Source: Prochlorococcus marinus CUG1416 (GTDB lineage: Bacteria > Cyanobacteriota > Cyanobacteriia > PCC-6307 > Cyanobiaceae). From it: a DNA stretch of 64,000 bases. Below are positions 1 through 9,961 of this stretch, one piece after another; position 1 is the first letter of the stretch; each line of letters opens with the position of its first letter. A program made the position numbers and the translations under genes. Below the pieces are notes generated by a model that was not told the DNA's origin, searched no databases, and was given only the letters and a program-made list of their open reading frames with translations. The stretch is from NCBI RefSeq assembly GCF_017695965.1, contig NZ_JAAORM010000002.1, positions 62,001-126,000 on the forward strand. Reading direction: 5' to 3'.

Positions 1-511
1 CAATTAAGTTTTCTTGATTGGATTCTTTTAGAAGTTGACTTATTCTATTAGTTATATTTGAAAGACTTGATAATTGTTTCCCAGGAATAATATCTCCCTG
101 ACAAATAATTAATTTGGTGTCGCATTTGTCTGATGTAGGTTTTTCAATGTTTTTAGGAATTTCTTTTTCACTAGTTTCTAAAGCGACTTGCACATCTCCT
201 CCTAGGAAAGAATTAGTTACTACTCTGGCAAATGCTGGCCTATGAAGAATAATTTCTGGATTATTTAAAACTATTTTTGCTTTAATTGATTGATTGGTAA
301 ATAAAATATCTTCTATTGATCCTACTAAAATTCCTCTGTAAGTAACTGGAGATTTTTTTGATAAACCGCTTGCGTTATTGAATTCAGCAAAGAGGTGCCA
401 ATTTTTTGAAGATAATTTTACTCCTCTTAGCCAAAAAGAAAAAAATGTGAATACTAAAATACCTCCTAATAATGAAAATCCAACTATTGAATCTCTTAAG
501 CTTCTACGCAT
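1..511 (-). CDS. MlaD/MCE-family lipid transporter subunit (3' part outside window)
   Basis: Substrate-binding MCE-domain subunit of an ABC lipid transporter, the cyanobacterial relative of bacterial MlaD and plant TGD2. Only the N-terminal 170 or so residues are in the window; the stop lies beyond position 1. It starts at ATG 509-511 with MRRSLRDSIVGFSLLGG, then one hydrophobic anchor (residues ~8-28) and the MCE-like core (GLSKKSPVTYRGILVGSIED, later FLGGDVQVALE). The start lies 5 bp after the stop of the ATPase gene upstream, so the two are almost certainly one operon. The permease (MlaE) gene is not seen here. Confidence 0.85.
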   Translation of the reverse strand, partial: MRRSLRDSIVGFSLLGGILVFTFFSFWLRGVKLSSKNWHLFAEFNNASGLSKKSPVTYRGILVGSIEDILFTNQSIKAKIVLNNPEIILHRPAFARVVTNSFLGGDVQVALETSEKEIPKNIEKPTSDKCDTKLIICQGDIIPGKQLSSLSNITNRISQLLKESNQENLI

Positions 512-516
512 AATTT

Positions 517-1302
517 CTAAATGTCTTTGGGTTGCATTGGACCATCAAGTTTCCCATACCTAAATTGAAACACATAGGGATCATTACTTTCTTTGAATTC
601 ATCAATAGAACCTGCCCATCTAAATTTGCCTCCATAAAGCATTAAAACTTTATCTGAAGTCCTTTCTATAGTACTCAGAACATGGCTAACTACAATAGAT
701 GATCCGTTGGCTTTATCATTTGTCTTATTAATTAAATCTTCAATTCTTGATGAGGCAATTGGATCAAGACCTGCAGTCGGTTCATCAAAAAGTAATAAAG
801 GTTTAGTATTTGCATTAAGAGTTTGATCTGTAATTAAAGCTCTAGCAAAACTAACTCTTTTTTGCATGCCTCCGCTTAATTCATTTGGAAGTTTATTCCC
901 GACATTAAATAATCCGACTTCAGCTAAACATTCACATACGATTTCATGGATTAACTTTTTAGATAGGTTTTTATTCCTCTTAAGGAGAAAACCTACATTT
1001 TCTTCAATAGTTAAAGATCCTAATAATGCTGGGTTCTGAAAAACTAGTCTTACATCAGGAGGATTATTTTGGTCTAGTCTCAAATATGTTTGTTTTTTAC
1101 CAAATATTCTTAATTCTCCTTTGGTAGGCAAAATTAGGCCTGCTAATATTTTTAAAATAGTTGATTTGCCTGAACCTGAGGGGCCAACTATAGCTAATTT
1201 CTCTCCTTCATTAAGTTCGAAATTGAGTTTATTAAGCACATTAACGTGCCCCCAGCTTATTGAGAGGCTTTTTGTTTCAACTGCATGCTTTGATTTTTTC
1301 AA
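517..1302 (-). CDS. ABC transporter ATPase, MlaF/Mkl type
   Basis: ATPase of the MCE-type lipid transporter; powers phospholipid or galactolipid transfer at the cell envelope. 261 aa, the usual length. Walker A is GPSGSGKST (residues ~40-48), Q-loop region is LVFQNPALLGS, the signature is ELSGGMQKRVSFARAL and Walker B is LLLFDEPTAGLDP. The methionine after signature LSGG (LSGGMQKR) is typical of MlaF rather than sugar or amino-acid importers. Followed 5 bp later by the MlaD-like gene, which supports the assignment. Confidence 0.92.
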   Translation of the reverse strand: MKKSKHAVETKSLSISWGHVNVLNKLNFELNEGEKLAIVGPSGSGKSTILKILAGLILPTKGELRIFGKKQTYLRLDQNNPPDVRLVFQNPALLGSLTIEENVGFLLKRNKNLSKKLIHEIVCECLAEVGLFNVGNKLPNELSGGMQKRVSFARALITDQTLNANTKPLLLFDEPTAGLDPIASSRIEDLINKTNDKANGSSIVVSHVLSTIERTSDKVLMLYGGKFRWAGSIDEFKESNDPYVFQFRYGKLDGPMQPKDI

Positions 1303-1438
1303 AACCTATATTAAATAAAAAGTCATCTTCTATTACATATTGCCTATTTTTAGAAATAAAAAAAGGATGTATGAATTTGATTTATAATGAATTTATGTAG
1401 TCTTTAAATTTGAGAAAAATAATTTAAGAGGTTTTTTA

Positions 1439-2824
1439 ATGAATAAGCGTAAAAAAAGAGTAAGAAGATATTATAAATATTTTACAAAGTCTAATTTTGT
1501 CTTATTAAATAAAATTCTAAGAATTTTGAGTTGGCTTTTGCCAGGACTGGTAATAAAAAGATGGATGATTACATCTGCAGTTGGATTCTTGACTTCATTA
1601 TTAGGCTTAGCAATTTGGACTAATTTAAGACCACTCTATTGGCTTATTGAAGTGTTTTTTTGGATAATGACTAGTTTAACTAGTATATTGCCTGTTTCAT
1701 TATTGGGACCATTGATTTTTGTTATTGGACTTTTATTAATTGGGATCGGACAAAATAGAAGTATTAATTCTATTCAAAAAGCACTTGTTCCAGAAAAAAG
1801 TACATTTTTAGTTGATGCATTAAGAGTTAAAAGTAAGTTAAATAGAGGTCCTAATATTGTTGCAATAGGCGGAGGCACAGGCTTATCTACCTTATTGAAA
1901 GGGTTAAAAAATTACAGTAGTAACATTACAGCAATCGTAACTGTATCTGATGATGGGGGAAGTAGTGGAATTCTAAGAAAGCAATTAGGCGTGCAACCTC
2001 CAGGAGATATAAGAAATTGTTTGGCTGCTTTATCTAACGAAGAACCAATTTTAACTAGATTATTTCAATATAGATTTTCAGAGGGAAGTGGACTAGAGGG
2101 ACATAGTTTTGGAAATCTATTCTTATCAGCCTTAACAACAATTACAGGTAGTTTAGAAAAAGCAGTACAGGCTTCTAGTAGGGTTTTAGCGGTACAAGGT
2201 CAAGTTTTACCAGCAACAAGCATTGATGTTATGTTATGGGCTGAATTAGAGGATGGTGAAAAAATTTTTGGAGAAACCAAGATCAGTAAATCTAAAAAAT
2301 TAATTTCGAGGATTGGTTACCTTCCAGAAAATCCTTCTGCTCTTCCGAGTGCTCTTGAATCTATAAAAGATGCTGATTTAATTGTACTTGGCCCAGGCAG
2401 TTTATACACTTCTTTATTGCCAAATTTGTTAGTACCAGAAATAGTAAATGCTTTATTGCAAAGTAATGCTCCCAAAATTTACATATGTAATTTGATGACT
2501 CAACCTGGAGAAACCGACGGACTTGATGTTTATCAACATATCAAATCAATAGAAAAACAACTATCAAATTTTGGAGTTAATACACGAATTTTTAACGCAA
2601 TCTTATCTCAGATTCAATTTGAAAAGTCTCCATTAGTAGACTATTACGAAAGTAGAGGAGCAGAACCTGTCCAATGTAATAAAGAAAAATTACTATCTGA
2701 GGGTTATTACGTTTTGCAAGCACCATTATATTCAAAAAAAATAACTCCAACCCTTAGACATGATCCAAGAAGACTTGCAAGAGCAGTTATGTTTATATAC
2801 CGCAAATTAAAAAAATTAAACTAA
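1439..2824 (+). CDS. YvcK/CofD-like family protein with N-terminal membrane domain
   Basis: Gluconeogenesis-factor (YvcK) family, a UDP-sugar-binding CofD-like fold linked in other bacteria to carbon metabolism and cell shape. The core runs from residue ~138: [19 protein letters not shown], then [13 protein letters not shown] and [13 protein letters not shown], and later [15 protein letters not shown]. At 461 aa it is about 130 residues longer than B. subtilis YvcK because of an N-terminal part with two or three hydrophobic segments (residues ~25-110), so it is probably membrane-tethered. Converges with ndhJ; the two stop regions overlap by 4 bp. Confidence 0.88.
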   Translation: MNKRKKRVRRYYKYFTKSNFVLLNKILRILSWLLPGLVIKRWMITSAVGFLTSLLGLAIWTNLRPLYWLIEVFFWIMTSLTSILPVSLLGPLIFVIGLLLIGIGQNRSINSIQKALVPEKSTFLVDALRVKSKLNRGPNIVAIGGGTGLSTLLKGLKNYSSNITAIVTVSDDGGSSGILRKQLGVQPPGDIRNCLAALSNEEPILTRLFQYRFSEGSGLEGHSFGNLFLSALTTITGSLEKAVQASSRVLAVQGQVLPATSIDVMLWAELEDGEKIFGETKISKSKKLISRIGYLPENPSALPSALESIKDADLIVLGPGSLYTSLLPNLLVPEIVNALLQSNAPKIYICNLMTQPGETDGLDVYQHIKSIEKQLSNFGVNTRIFNAILSQIQFEKSPLVDYYESRGAEPVQCNKEKLLSEGYYVLQAPLYSKKITPTLRHDPRRLARAVMFIYRKLKKLN

Positions 2825-3351
2825 TAAGCATCTTGAAGTTCATAGAAGTCTGGTTGAATATAGTCCTTTCGCAATGGCCATCCTCTCCAGTCTTCAGGCA
2901 TTAAGAGTCTTTTAGGATTTGGATGATCAATAAAATTTATTCCATACATGTCATATGTTTCTCTTTCTTGCCAATCACTTCCTTTGAATATTTTATATAA
3001 ACTAGGTATTGATAAATCAGAATCTCTTTTTAAGAAAACTTTTAATCTGACTTCGTTAATTTTTTCTATGTTTTGTAAGTCATCTACAGTTATAAAATGA
3101 TAGAAACTAACAAGATTTTTACCTGGTCCCTCATCATAGCCACCTTGACATTGAAGATAGTTGAAACCGTAATTTCTTAAAGCCAATACTGCTTCATATA
3201 AATTGCTGGGTTCCACAGAAATATTTTCTATTCCTATGTGATCATTATTTAATGATTGATTCGGAATTCCATCTTTGGATAAATTTTGACTTATGAATCC
3301 TTCTTTTTCTATTGAAGTATCTGAGGATTTGTCTATACTGTCTTTTCCCAT
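2821..3351 (-). CDS. ndhJ: NAD(P)H-quinone oxidoreductase subunit J
   Basis: Peripheral-arm subunit of the thylakoid NDH-1 complex (NuoC / 30-kDa homologue), used in respiration and cyclic electron flow. 176 aa. Family motif visible in the C-terminal half: [17 protein letters not shown] followed by [18 protein letters not shown]. The first 40 residues are polar and poorly conserved. Last gene of ndhC-K-J; its ATG overlaps the ndhK stop by one base (TAATG), which suggests translational coupling. Confidence 0.97.
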   Translation of the reverse strand: MGKDSIDKSSDTSIEKEGFISQNLSKDGIPNQSLNNDHIGIENISVEPSNLYEAVLALRNYGFNYLQCQGGYDEGPGKNLVSFYHFITVDDLQNIEKINEVRLKVFLKRDSDLSIPSLYKIFKGSDWQERETYDMYGINFIDHPNPKRLLMPEDWRGWPLRKDYIQPDFYELQDAY

Positions 3352-4085
3352 TAATCTTTATCACTGTTGACAATTTCAACTTTTTTGTTGATCTCAGGTA
3401 ATTCAGTTATTTTTTCTTTGTTGGAGGTAGGAATAACATTCATTGAAGTTTTGTTTAAATATTCACCAGTATTATCAGAGAAAACAAGGTTCATTTCGTG
3501 ATCAGTTGTTATGTATCTGTGTGTTTGCTCTGTTTTTGTCCTCTCTAAAATTGATTCATTACCTACTTTTTTTCTTAATTTTATTACGGCATCAAAAATT
3601 GCTTCTGGCCTTGGAGGACATCCTGGAAGATATAAATCAACAGGTATCAATTTATCAACCCCTCTGACGGCAGTAGTAGAATCTGCGCTAAACATTCCTC
3701 CTGTAATGGTACAAGCGCCCATAGCAATCACATATTTTGGCTCAGGCATCTGCTCATAAAGTCTTACTAGGGCAGGTGCCATCTTCATTGTTACTGTCCC
3801 TGCAACTATTATTAAATCTGCTTGCCTTGGTGAGCTTCTTGGAACTAATCCAAATCTATCAAAATCAAATCTAGATCCAATTAGGGCAGCAAATTCAATA
3901 AAACAACAAGCTGTGCCGTATAGAAGAGGCCATAGACTGCTTAATCTAGCCCAATTATGAAGATCATCTAAGCTTGTGAGTATAATGTTTTCGCTTAAAT
4001 CTGTGGTAACCTGTGGTGCCCCAAGGGGATTGCAAGTCCCTTCTCTGATCTCTCTTATTGCTTTTGGTGATAATTGTGGGTTCAA
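3351..4085 (-). CDS. ndhK: NAD(P)H-quinone oxidoreductase subunit K
   Basis: NDH-1 subunit that binds cluster N2 (NuoB/PSST homologue). 244 aa. Cluster ligands are seen in [13 protein letters not shown] (adjacent cysteines), [11 protein letters not shown] and [11 protein letters not shown]. The C-terminal ~55 residues after the folded domain are polar and lineage-specific. Middle gene of ndhC-K-J, 4 bp after ndhC and overlapping ndhJ by 1 bp. Confidence 0.98.
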   Translation of the reverse strand: MNPQLSPKAIREIREGTCNPLGAPQVTTDLSENIILTSLDDLHNWARLSSLWPLLYGTACCFIEFAALIGSRFDFDRFGLVPRSSPRQADLIIVAGTVTMKMAPALVRLYEQMPEPKYVIAMGACTITGGMFSADSTTAVRGVDKLIPVDLYLPGCPPRPEAIFDAVIKLRKKVGNESILERTKTEQTHRYITTDHEMNLVFSDNTGEYLNKTSMNVIPTSNKEKITELPEINKKVEIVNSDKD

Positions 4086-4089
4086 TTTT

Positions 4090-4452
4090 TTAACTCCATT
4101 CTAAAGCTCCTTTTCTCCATGCGTAAGCCAGAGCGATAACTAGTATTGCAATGAAAATTAATGCCTCAATAAATGCTAATAAGCCTAATCTATTAAAGGC
4201 AACAGCCCAAGGATAAAGGAATACTGTCTCTACATCAAATATAACGAAAACTAAGGCGAACATGTAATAACGAATATTAAATTGAATCCATGCTCCTCCA
4301 ATAGGCTCCATTCCAGATTCATATGTTAGTTTTCTTTCGCCAGTTCTGCCTTTGGGCGCAACTATGAGGTTTGTAACTAGAGCTAATATTGGAACGGCAG
4401 CAGCAATCAAGAGAAAGCCTAAAAAATATTCATAGCCAGTTAATAAAAACAT
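4090..4452 (-). CDS. ndhC: NAD(P)H-quinone oxidoreductase subunit 3
   Basis: Membrane subunit of NDH-1 (NuoA homologue) that connects the membrane and peripheral arms near the quinone site. 120 aa with three transmembrane helices. Family motifs are [20 protein letters not shown] and [15 protein letters not shown]. First gene of the ndhC-K-J operon; the promoter must lie in the 76-bp gap shared with the divergent rubredoxin gene. Confidence 0.98.
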   Translation of the reverse strand: MFLLTGYEYFLGFLLIAAAVPILALVTNLIVAPKGRTGERKLTYESGMEPIGGAWIQFNIRYYMFALVFVIFDVETVFLYPWAVAFNRLGLLAFIEALIFIAILVIALAYAWRKGALEWS

Positions 4453-4528
4453 CTTAAAAATTAATTTTGAATAAAATTCGCTTAATTAAGCAAAATCTTT
4501 TAAAGTTCTTAAAGAACAATAATAAACC

Positions 4529-4957
4529 GTGAGTGAAAACATTCAACCAGCCTCTGAGGAAAACAAAATAGTTGAAAATTTTGAGAAAGAAAAACTTTCT
4601 GAAAATTCTTCAGGAGTAAATTTTGAACTACCTCCTATTAATTTAGACCAAAATAGATTCGAATGTAGAAGTTGTGGATACATTTATGACCCGTCTGAAG
4701 GAAATAAAAAATTAGACATACCTAAAAATACACCTTTTTCAGAGCTGGATGGTAATACATTCGCATGCCCTGTTTGCAGGGCTGGTAAGAACTTTTATAA
4801 AGATATAGGTCCAAAATCTAAACCTAGCGGTTTTGAGGAAAATTTAACTTATGGTTTTGGTTTCAATAGCTTACCTCCTGGCCAGAAAAATATATTAATT
4901 TTTGGAGGTTTGGCATTTGCAGCTGCATGTTTCCTTTCTTTATACTCTTTGCATTAA
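4529..4957 (+). CDS. rubA: membrane-anchored rubredoxin (RubA type)
   Basis: Thylakoid-bound rubredoxin needed for photosystem assembly in cyanobacteria and chloroplasts. 142 aa from a GTG start. It has an acidic linker (residues 1-45), the rubredoxin fold with both Cys-X2-Cys knuckles (FECRSCGYIYDPSEG and FACPVCRAGKNF) and one C-terminal transmembrane helix (ILIFGGLAFAAACFLSLYSL). It opens the rubA-ycf48-psbEFLJ cluster, a conserved order that fits a role in early PSII assembly. Confidence 0.93.
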   Translation: MSENIQPASEENKIVENFEKEKLSENSSGVNFELPPINLDQNRFECRSCGYIYDPSEGNKKLDIPKNTPFSELDGNTFACPVCRAGKNFYKDIGPKSKPSGFEENLTYGFGFNSLPPGQKNILIFGGLAFAAACFLSLYSLH

Positions 4958-4966
4958 TATAGAAAA

Positions 4967-5983
4967 ATGAAAAAAACTATTACCAGCATTCCTAATCTTC
5001 TTTTAGCCGTAATTCTTTGTTTTGTTTTGAGCAGTTGTTCATCTACAGGATTGAAAGTGAATGATAGCAGCCCTTGGAAAACAATTCAGTTTGAAGATCA
5101 GGCAAATGCTCTAGATGTTGACTTTATAGATAATAATAATGGATTCTTAGTGGGTTCCAATAGACTCATTATGGAATCAAATGATGGAGGAGAAACTTGG
5201 GAAAAAAGAAATTTAGATTTACCAAGTGATGATAACTTTCGTCTGCTAGATATTGATTTTAAAGGTGAAGAGGGATGGTTAATAGGCCAGCCTTCATTGG
5301 TTATGCATACGCTTGATTCGGGAAAAAATTGGACTAGTCTATCACTAGGCAACAAATTACCAGGTCAACCTTTTCTTGTAACAACTGTAGATAATGGGGT
5401 TGCGGAATTGGCTACAACTGCAGGTGCCTTATATCAAACTTTAGATGGTGGTGAGTCATGGAATGCCAAAGTAGTAGATGCTTCGGGATCAGGAGGGGTT
5501 AGAGATTTAAGGAGAACTAATAATGGAGATTATGTAAGTGTAAGTAGCTTAGGAAATTTCTTTTCAACCCTTAAGAGTAATAGTGATACTTGGGTTGCAC
5601 ATCAAAGAGCTAGTAGTAAAAGAGTTCAAAGTATTGGATTTAATCCTTCTGGGAATTTATGGATGTTATCTAGAGGTGCTGAAATTAGGTTTAGTGCTGA
5701 TAGCGAAGATCTTGAAAGTTGGACTAAGCCTATAATTCCAATCTTGAATGGATACAATTATCTTGATCTTGGATGGGATCCTAATGGAGATATTTGGGCT
5801 GGAGGCGGTAATGGAACTCTCATAGTTAGTAAAGATAAAGGTGAAACTTGGAACTCTGATCCTGTAGCTTCTTCATTACCAACTAACTATATTAAAATTA
5901 TTTTTCTTGATAAAGAACAAATTAATACTCAAAAAGGGTTTGTTCTAGGAGAGCGTGGCTACATTCTTAAGTGGAAAGGTTGA
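4967..5983 (+). CDS. ycf48: photosystem II assembly factor Ycf48 (HCF136)
   Basis: Lumenal beta-propeller that binds newly made D1 and early PSII intermediates. 338 aa. A lipoprotein signal peptide ends at LSSCSSTG (lipobox cysteine near residue 24), so the protein is probably anchored on the lumenal face. Repeated propeller blades show [28 protein letters not shown] and DKGETWNSD. It follows rubredoxin by 9 bp and precedes psbEFLJ. Confidence 0.96.
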   Translation: MKKTITSIPNLLLAVILCFVLSSCSSTGLKVNDSSPWKTIQFEDQANALDVDFIDNNNGFLVGSNRLIMESNDGGETWEKRNLDLPSDDNFRLLDIDFKGEEGWLIGQPSLVMHTLDSGKNWTSLSLGNKLPGQPFLVTTVDNGVAELATTAGALYQTLDGGESWNAKVVDASGSGGVRDLRRTNNGDYVSVSSLGNFFSTLKSNSDTWVAHQRASSKRVQSIGFNPSGNLWMLSRGAEIRFSADSEDLESWTKPIIPILNGYNYLDLGWDPNGDIWAGGGNGTLIVSKDKGETWNSDPVASSLPTNYIKIIFLDKEQINTQKGFVLGERGYILKWKG

Positions 5984-6116
5984 ATTTAACTATTAATAAA
6001 AAATAAAAAAAACCTTAATTTTGCATCAATTTAGCAACTGTCTGTAACCAAGCTCTTAATATCTTCGCAAACATATGATTTAACCTTGTAAGATCATAGG
6101 GTAAATAATTGTGATT

Positions 6117-6365
6117 ATGGCCGCAGGATCAACGGGTGAACGCCCATTTTTTGAAATAATTACCAGTATTAGATACTGGATTATTCATGCAGTAACACTT
6201 CCAGCAATCTTTATAGCAGGTTTCCTTTTTGTATATACAGGACTAGCTTATGATGCTTTTGGCACTCCTCGTCCAGATAGCTACTTTCAAGCATCTGAAT
6301 CGAAAGCCCCTGTAGTTACTCAAAGGTATGACGCTAAGTCTCAATTAGATTTAAGAACAAAATAA
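6117..6365 (+). CDS. psbE: cytochrome b559 alpha subunit
   Basis: PSII reaction-centre heme protein. The ATG at 6117 gives 82 aa beginning [20 protein letters not shown], the known PsbE N-terminus; the in-frame GTG at 6111 only adds two residues. One transmembrane helix ([20 protein letters not shown]) carries the heme-ligand histidine. First gene of the psbEFLJ operon; psbF starts one base after its stop. Confidence 0.97.
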   Translation: MAAGSTGERPFFEIITSIRYWIIHAVTLPAIFIAGFLFVYTGLAYDAFGTPRPDSYFQASESKAPVVTQRYDAKSQLDLRTK

Positions 6366-6366
6366 A

Positions 6367-6513
6367 ATGACTAACTCACAAGCTCCAATGCAGGCTGCAG
6401 AAGTCCGCGTTTATCCAATATTTACTGTTCGTTGGCTTGCAGTTCACGCTCTTGCAATACCTTCAGTATTTTTCTTAGGTGCTATTGCAGCTATGCAATT
6501 TATCAGACGTTAA
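6367..6513 (+). CDS. psbF: cytochrome b559 beta subunit
   Basis: 48-aa PSII subunit that supplies the second heme histidine of cytochrome b559. Sequence runs [20 protein letters not shown], then [20 protein letters not shown] with the ligand histidine, ending AAMQFIRR. It is directly behind psbE. Confidence 0.96.
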
Positions 6514-6524
6514 CTTTATTCATT

Positions 6525-6644
6525 ATGCAAGTAAACGAAAATCCGAACAAAGTTCCTGTAGAACTTAATCGCACAAGCCTTTACCTAGGTTTATTATCAG
6601 TATTTGTTTTGGGAATTTTATTCTCCAGTTATTTCTTCAACTAA
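6525..6644 (+). CDS. psbL: photosystem II protein L
   Basis: 39-aa single-helix PSII subunit at the monomer interface. Starts [20 protein letters not shown] at ATG 6525 and ends SSYFFN, the family's usual length. The frame is open further upstream through psbF but that extension is a shadow. Third gene of psbEFLJ. Confidence 0.96.
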
Positions 6645-6653
6645 ATTAAAATT

Positions 6654-6848
6654 ATGAGTAAACTAAAAGGCCCCGATGGCAGAATTCCAGACAGGTTGCC
6701 AGATGGTAGACCAGCTGTAGCCTGGGAAAGAAGGTGGACTGAAGGCACCCTTCCACTATGGCTTGTTGCTACAGCAGGTGGAATTGCAGTAATATTCGTT
6801 TTAGGAATATTTTTCTATGGATCTTATAATGGAGTAGGTTCAGCTTAA
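6654..6848 (+). CDS. psbJ: photosystem II protein J
   Basis: 64-aa single-helix PSII subunit involved in QB-site electron flow and complex assembly. The N-terminal half is polar ([20 protein letters not shown]) and the helix is [20 protein letters not shown], ending [10 protein letters not shown]. It closes psbEFLJ and converges with mtnP after 37 bp. Confidence 0.95.
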   Translation: MSKLKGPDGRIPDRLPDGRPAVAWERRWTEGTLPLWLVATAGGIAVIFVLGIFFYGSYNGVGSA

Positions 6849-6885
6849 ATTATTAACTATTTTAAGTTAACTTTATAATATAAGT

Positions 6886-7779
6886 TCAATAAGAATCTAT
6901 AAATATCTCTAACTTTTGCTTAGTAATGTTAGGGATATTTTCTTTTTGGGTTATCAATCCATCCTTTAATGCAAAATGAGACTTACTGTTCGGTCTTTCT
7001 TTTTCAATTACTTTCGCTACTTCAAAGATTATTTTATTAGCTACTTCAGTATTTGACTTAAGATTATCCAAAACCATTTCTACAGATACTTCTTGATGGG
7101 TTTGATGCCAGCAATCATAATCAGTTACCATAGATAATGAGGAGTAAGCTATCTCAGCCTCTTTTGCTAATCTTGCCTCAGTATGATTTGTCATGCCTAT
7201 TATTGAACAGCCCCAGCTTCTATATAAATTAGATTCTGCTCGAGTTGAGAAAGCTGGCCCCTCCATGGCTAAATAAGTTCCTCCTTTATGTAATTGTCTT
7301 CCGCCAGGAATATTTTTTTCTCCGATCTCCCCCAATATTCTGCATAAATTGGTACAAAAGGGATCTCCCATCGTTACATGAGCTACAGCTCCATCATTAA
7401 AAAATGATGCAGGCCTATTTTTAGTTCTGTCTATAAATTGGTCAGGTACAACTATATCTAGTGGCCTAATTTGTTCTTGAAGAGAACCAACTGCTGATGG
7501 AGCGATAATCCATCGTACTCCCAATGATCTTAGAGCCCAAATATTAGCTTTGTAAGGAATTTCAGTGGGATTTAAACTATGTGTTATGCCATGTCTAGGA
7601 ATGAATGCTATTTCTAAATTTTCAAGCTTAAATACTTTTATTGAATCAGAGGGTCTACCATAGGGAGTATCTATGTCTATTTCTCTTAAATAATCTATGT
7701 TATCCATTGAGTAAAATCCACTCCCTCCTATTACTCCTAATCTTGAATTCTTAATTGGTAATAAATGTTCTTTATGCAT
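6886..7779 (-). CDS. mtnP: S-methyl-5'-thioadenosine phosphorylase
   Basis: Cleaves methylthioadenosine (a polyamine/SAM by-product) with phosphate to adenine and methylthioribose-1-phosphate. 297 aa of the purine nucleoside phosphorylase MTAP family: LGVIGGSGFYSM at the N-terminus, FIPRHGITHSLNPTEIPY, MEGPAFSTRAESNLYRSWG and IGMTNHTEARLAKEAEIAY. Divergent from the SelD-fusion gene with only 10 bp between start codons, so its promoter must lie inside that gene. Confidence 0.93.
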   Translation of the reverse strand: MHKEHLLPIKNSRLGVIGGSGFYSMDNIDYLREIDIDTPYGRPSDSIKVFKLENLEIAFIPRHGITHSLNPTEIPYKANIWALRSLGVRWIIAPSAVGSLQEQIRPLDIVVPDQFIDRTKNRPASFFNDGAVAHVTMGDPFCTNLCRILGEIGEKNIPGGRQLHKGGTYLAMEGPAFSTRAESNLYRSWGCSIIGMTNHTEARLAKEAEIAYSSLSMVTDYDCWHQTHQEVSVEMVLDNLKSNTEVANKIIFEVAKVIEKERPNSKSHFALKDGLITQKENIPNITKQKLEIFIDSY

Positions 7780-7789
7780 TGTGATGTAA

Positions 7790-9961
7790 ATGACTTGTAA
7801 TCATCTAGTACTAATTGGAGGAGGACACACAAATGTTCTTTTAATTAAGAAATGGTTAATGAGTCCGGAATTAATACCAGAAATCCCTGTTTCAATTATA
7901 TCTAGAGATTCTTATTTGGTTTATTCAGCGATGTTCCCATCTGTGATTTCAAAATCAATTTCTTTAGAAGAAAGTTTAATTGATATAAAATCTTTAGCAA
8001 ACAATGCAAAAATATCTTTTATACAAGAAGAAGTAAAGGATATTGATTTTAATTTAAAGACAATTGTTTTAAGTAATAGACCCCCAGTGGATTTTTCGAA
8101 GTTGGTACTTAATTATGGAAGTGAAACAAAAATACCGAGAGAATTTGAGACCCTATTAGAGAATCGAAATGCTTTTCCAATTAAACCTTTTCTGAGAGCT
8201 TATGAATTGATACAACAGGAAGATATTTTTGATTCGGTTAAAGAACTTCCTTTCGTAATTGTTGGGAGCGGTCTTGCTGCAATTGAGGTCTCGTATGCTT
8301 TGAGAAAAAGATGGAGATTTAGACACTTAAAGCTATTATGTGATTCAACAAAAATTAATAATAAGATTCTAAAAAGTTTACGAAATTCAAATATTGAATT
8401 GGTTGACAATCTTGATTCTGATTATGGCAAGATTCTTTTATGTACTGGAAATAAATCTCCATTATGGATACAAAAAAAACTATTAGACTCTGACTCAAAT
8501 GGCAGAATATTCATAAATCACAATTTGCAGTTGAAAAGTGTCTCCGGGATCTTTGCTGCAGGCGATTGCGCAGTAATAGATTCATCAAAGAGACCTGCAT
8601 CTGGTATTTTTGCAGTAAAAGTGGTAAATACACTAGTCCATAACCTAAAAAAAGAGATAGAAGGTAGATCTTTAAAAAAATGGTTTCCACAAAGGTTCGG
8701 ATTGCAAATAGTTAATGTATTTCCAAGCCAATATCCAAAGGCTTTTGCTATTTATCGCAATTTTGTTTTTGGTCCTTCTTTTTTTATTTGGTTTTTAAAG
8801 CATAAAATTGATCTGAACTTTATTCAAAAGTTCCGCTCAAAAAGACTAATTATGCTTAATGGTGGAAAAAATATTTCATTGAATGATTGTAGGGGATGTG
8901 CGGCGAAAATTCCTCAGTTTGTTTTGAATAAATCTTTAATAAATTCAAATTTAGATAGCTTAGCTTCATCCCCTGAGGATTCAGTTCAGATCTATAACAA
9001 TGGTCAAGATCGTATCTTACAAAGTGTAGATGGATTTCCTGCTTTGGTAAGTGATCCTTGGCTCAATGCAAAAATTACTACTTTGCATGCATGCTCAGAT
9101 TTGTGGGCCTGTGGCGCAAAACTGTCATCTGCGCAGGCTTTGATATCATTGCCAAAAGTTGAAAGAGAATTTCAGAGTTACCTCTTTTCTCAATGCCTTC
9201 AGGGGATTAAGTCAACAGTTGAGGATCAAGGAGGTGAACTAATGGGAGGCCATACTTACGAGGCAAGAAGTTTAGTAAATAAACCTTATTCACTAGGAAT
9301 AGATATTTCATTAACTGTTCAGGGGATCTTGAAAAGTGGAGCAAAACCATGGTTGAAATCTGGAATGAATGATGGAGATGTCCTTATGATGTCTAGACCA
9401 CTGGGAGTTGGGATTTACTTCGCGGGGCAAATGCAAAATATTAATATGCCAAGTAGTTCTTCTGAAATAATGAAGAATTTAGTCAAGAGTCAGCAAAATT
9501 TGATCGATGAGATTTATTTTCTTCAAGATCAATTTAGAGAATCATTAGTCAATGCTGCTACTGATATTACTGGATATGGATTTATTGGACATCTTAAAGA
9601 GATGGTTGAATCATCTAACTTGTTTAGGGAAACAAATAATCTAGAGCCTATAAAAGTTTTATTAGATTTATTGGCATTTAAAGCCTATCCTGGAGTTTTT
9701 GATTTAATAAGAAGAAATATTAAAAGTACTTTTTTTGAATCAAATAAAGAAATTTTTGACAAAATTTACAAAAGAAATCAGCAAAAAAGGATAATTAATT
9801 TTTTAAATAAAAATTCATTAGATAAAGAGACCTTTAGCGAAAGAATTTCATTACTATTAGATCCCCAAACATGTGGCCCCTTGTTGATTAGTTGCAACCC
9901 TAAATATGAAAATTCTTTAAAAGATAAATGGTATAAGGTTGGAAAAGTTGTAAAAATGTAA
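7790..9961 (+). CDS. selD: fusion of FAD-dependent NADH dehydrogenase-like domain and selenide, water dikinase
   Basis: The C-terminal half makes selenophosphate from selenide and ATP. 723 aa. N-terminal ~330 residues are a pyridine-nucleotide-disulphide/NDH-2-like oxidoreductase (LVLIGGGHTNVLLIK for FAD, FVIVGSGLAAIEVSYALR for the dinucleotide, and GIFAAGDCAVI). The SelD domain begins at residue ~366 with DCRGCAAKIP; Cys370 and Lys373 match catalytic Cys17 and Lys20 of E. coli SelD, so the Sec/Cys site is Cys. Later motifs: GGELMGGHTYEA, LGVGIYFAGQM and ATDITGYGFIGHLKEM. This fusion is known in cyanobacteria; with no Sec machinery seen here, tRNA selenouridine is the likely end use (inference). 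Confidence 0.92.
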   Translation: MTCNHLVLIGGGHTNVLLIKKWLMSPELIPEIPVSIISRDSYLVYSAMFPSVISKSISLEESLIDIKSLANNAKISFIQEEVKDIDFNLKTIVLSNRPPVDFSKLVLNYGSETKIPREFETLLENRNAFPIKPFLRAYELIQQEDIFDSVKELPFVIVGSGLAAIEVSYALRKRWRFRHLKLLCDSTKINNKILKSLRNSNIELVDNLDSDYGKILLCTGNKSPLWIQKKLLDSDSNGRIFINHNLQLKSVSGIFAAGDCAVIDSSKRPASGIFAVKVVNTLVHNLKKEIEGRSLKKWFPQRFGLQIVNVFPSQYPKAFAIYRNFVFGPSFFIWFLKHKIDLNFIQKFRSKRLIMLNGGKNISLNDCRGCAAKIPQFVLNKSLINSNLDSLASSPEDSVQIYNNGQDRILQSVDGFPALVSDPWLNAKITTLHACSDLWACGAKLSSAQALISLPKVEREFQSYLFSQCLQGIKSTVEDQGGELMGGHTYEARSLVNKPYSLGIDISLTVQGILKSGAKPWLKSGMNDGDVLMMSRPLGVGIYFAGQMQNINMPSSSSEIMKNLVKSQQNLIDEIYFLQDQFRESLVNAATDITGYGFIGHLKEMVESSNLFRETNNLEPIKVLLDLLAFKAYPGVFDLIRRNIKSTFFESNKEIFDKIYKRNQQKRIINFLNKNSLDKETFSERISLLLDPQTCGPLLISCNPKYENSLKDKWYKVGKVVKM

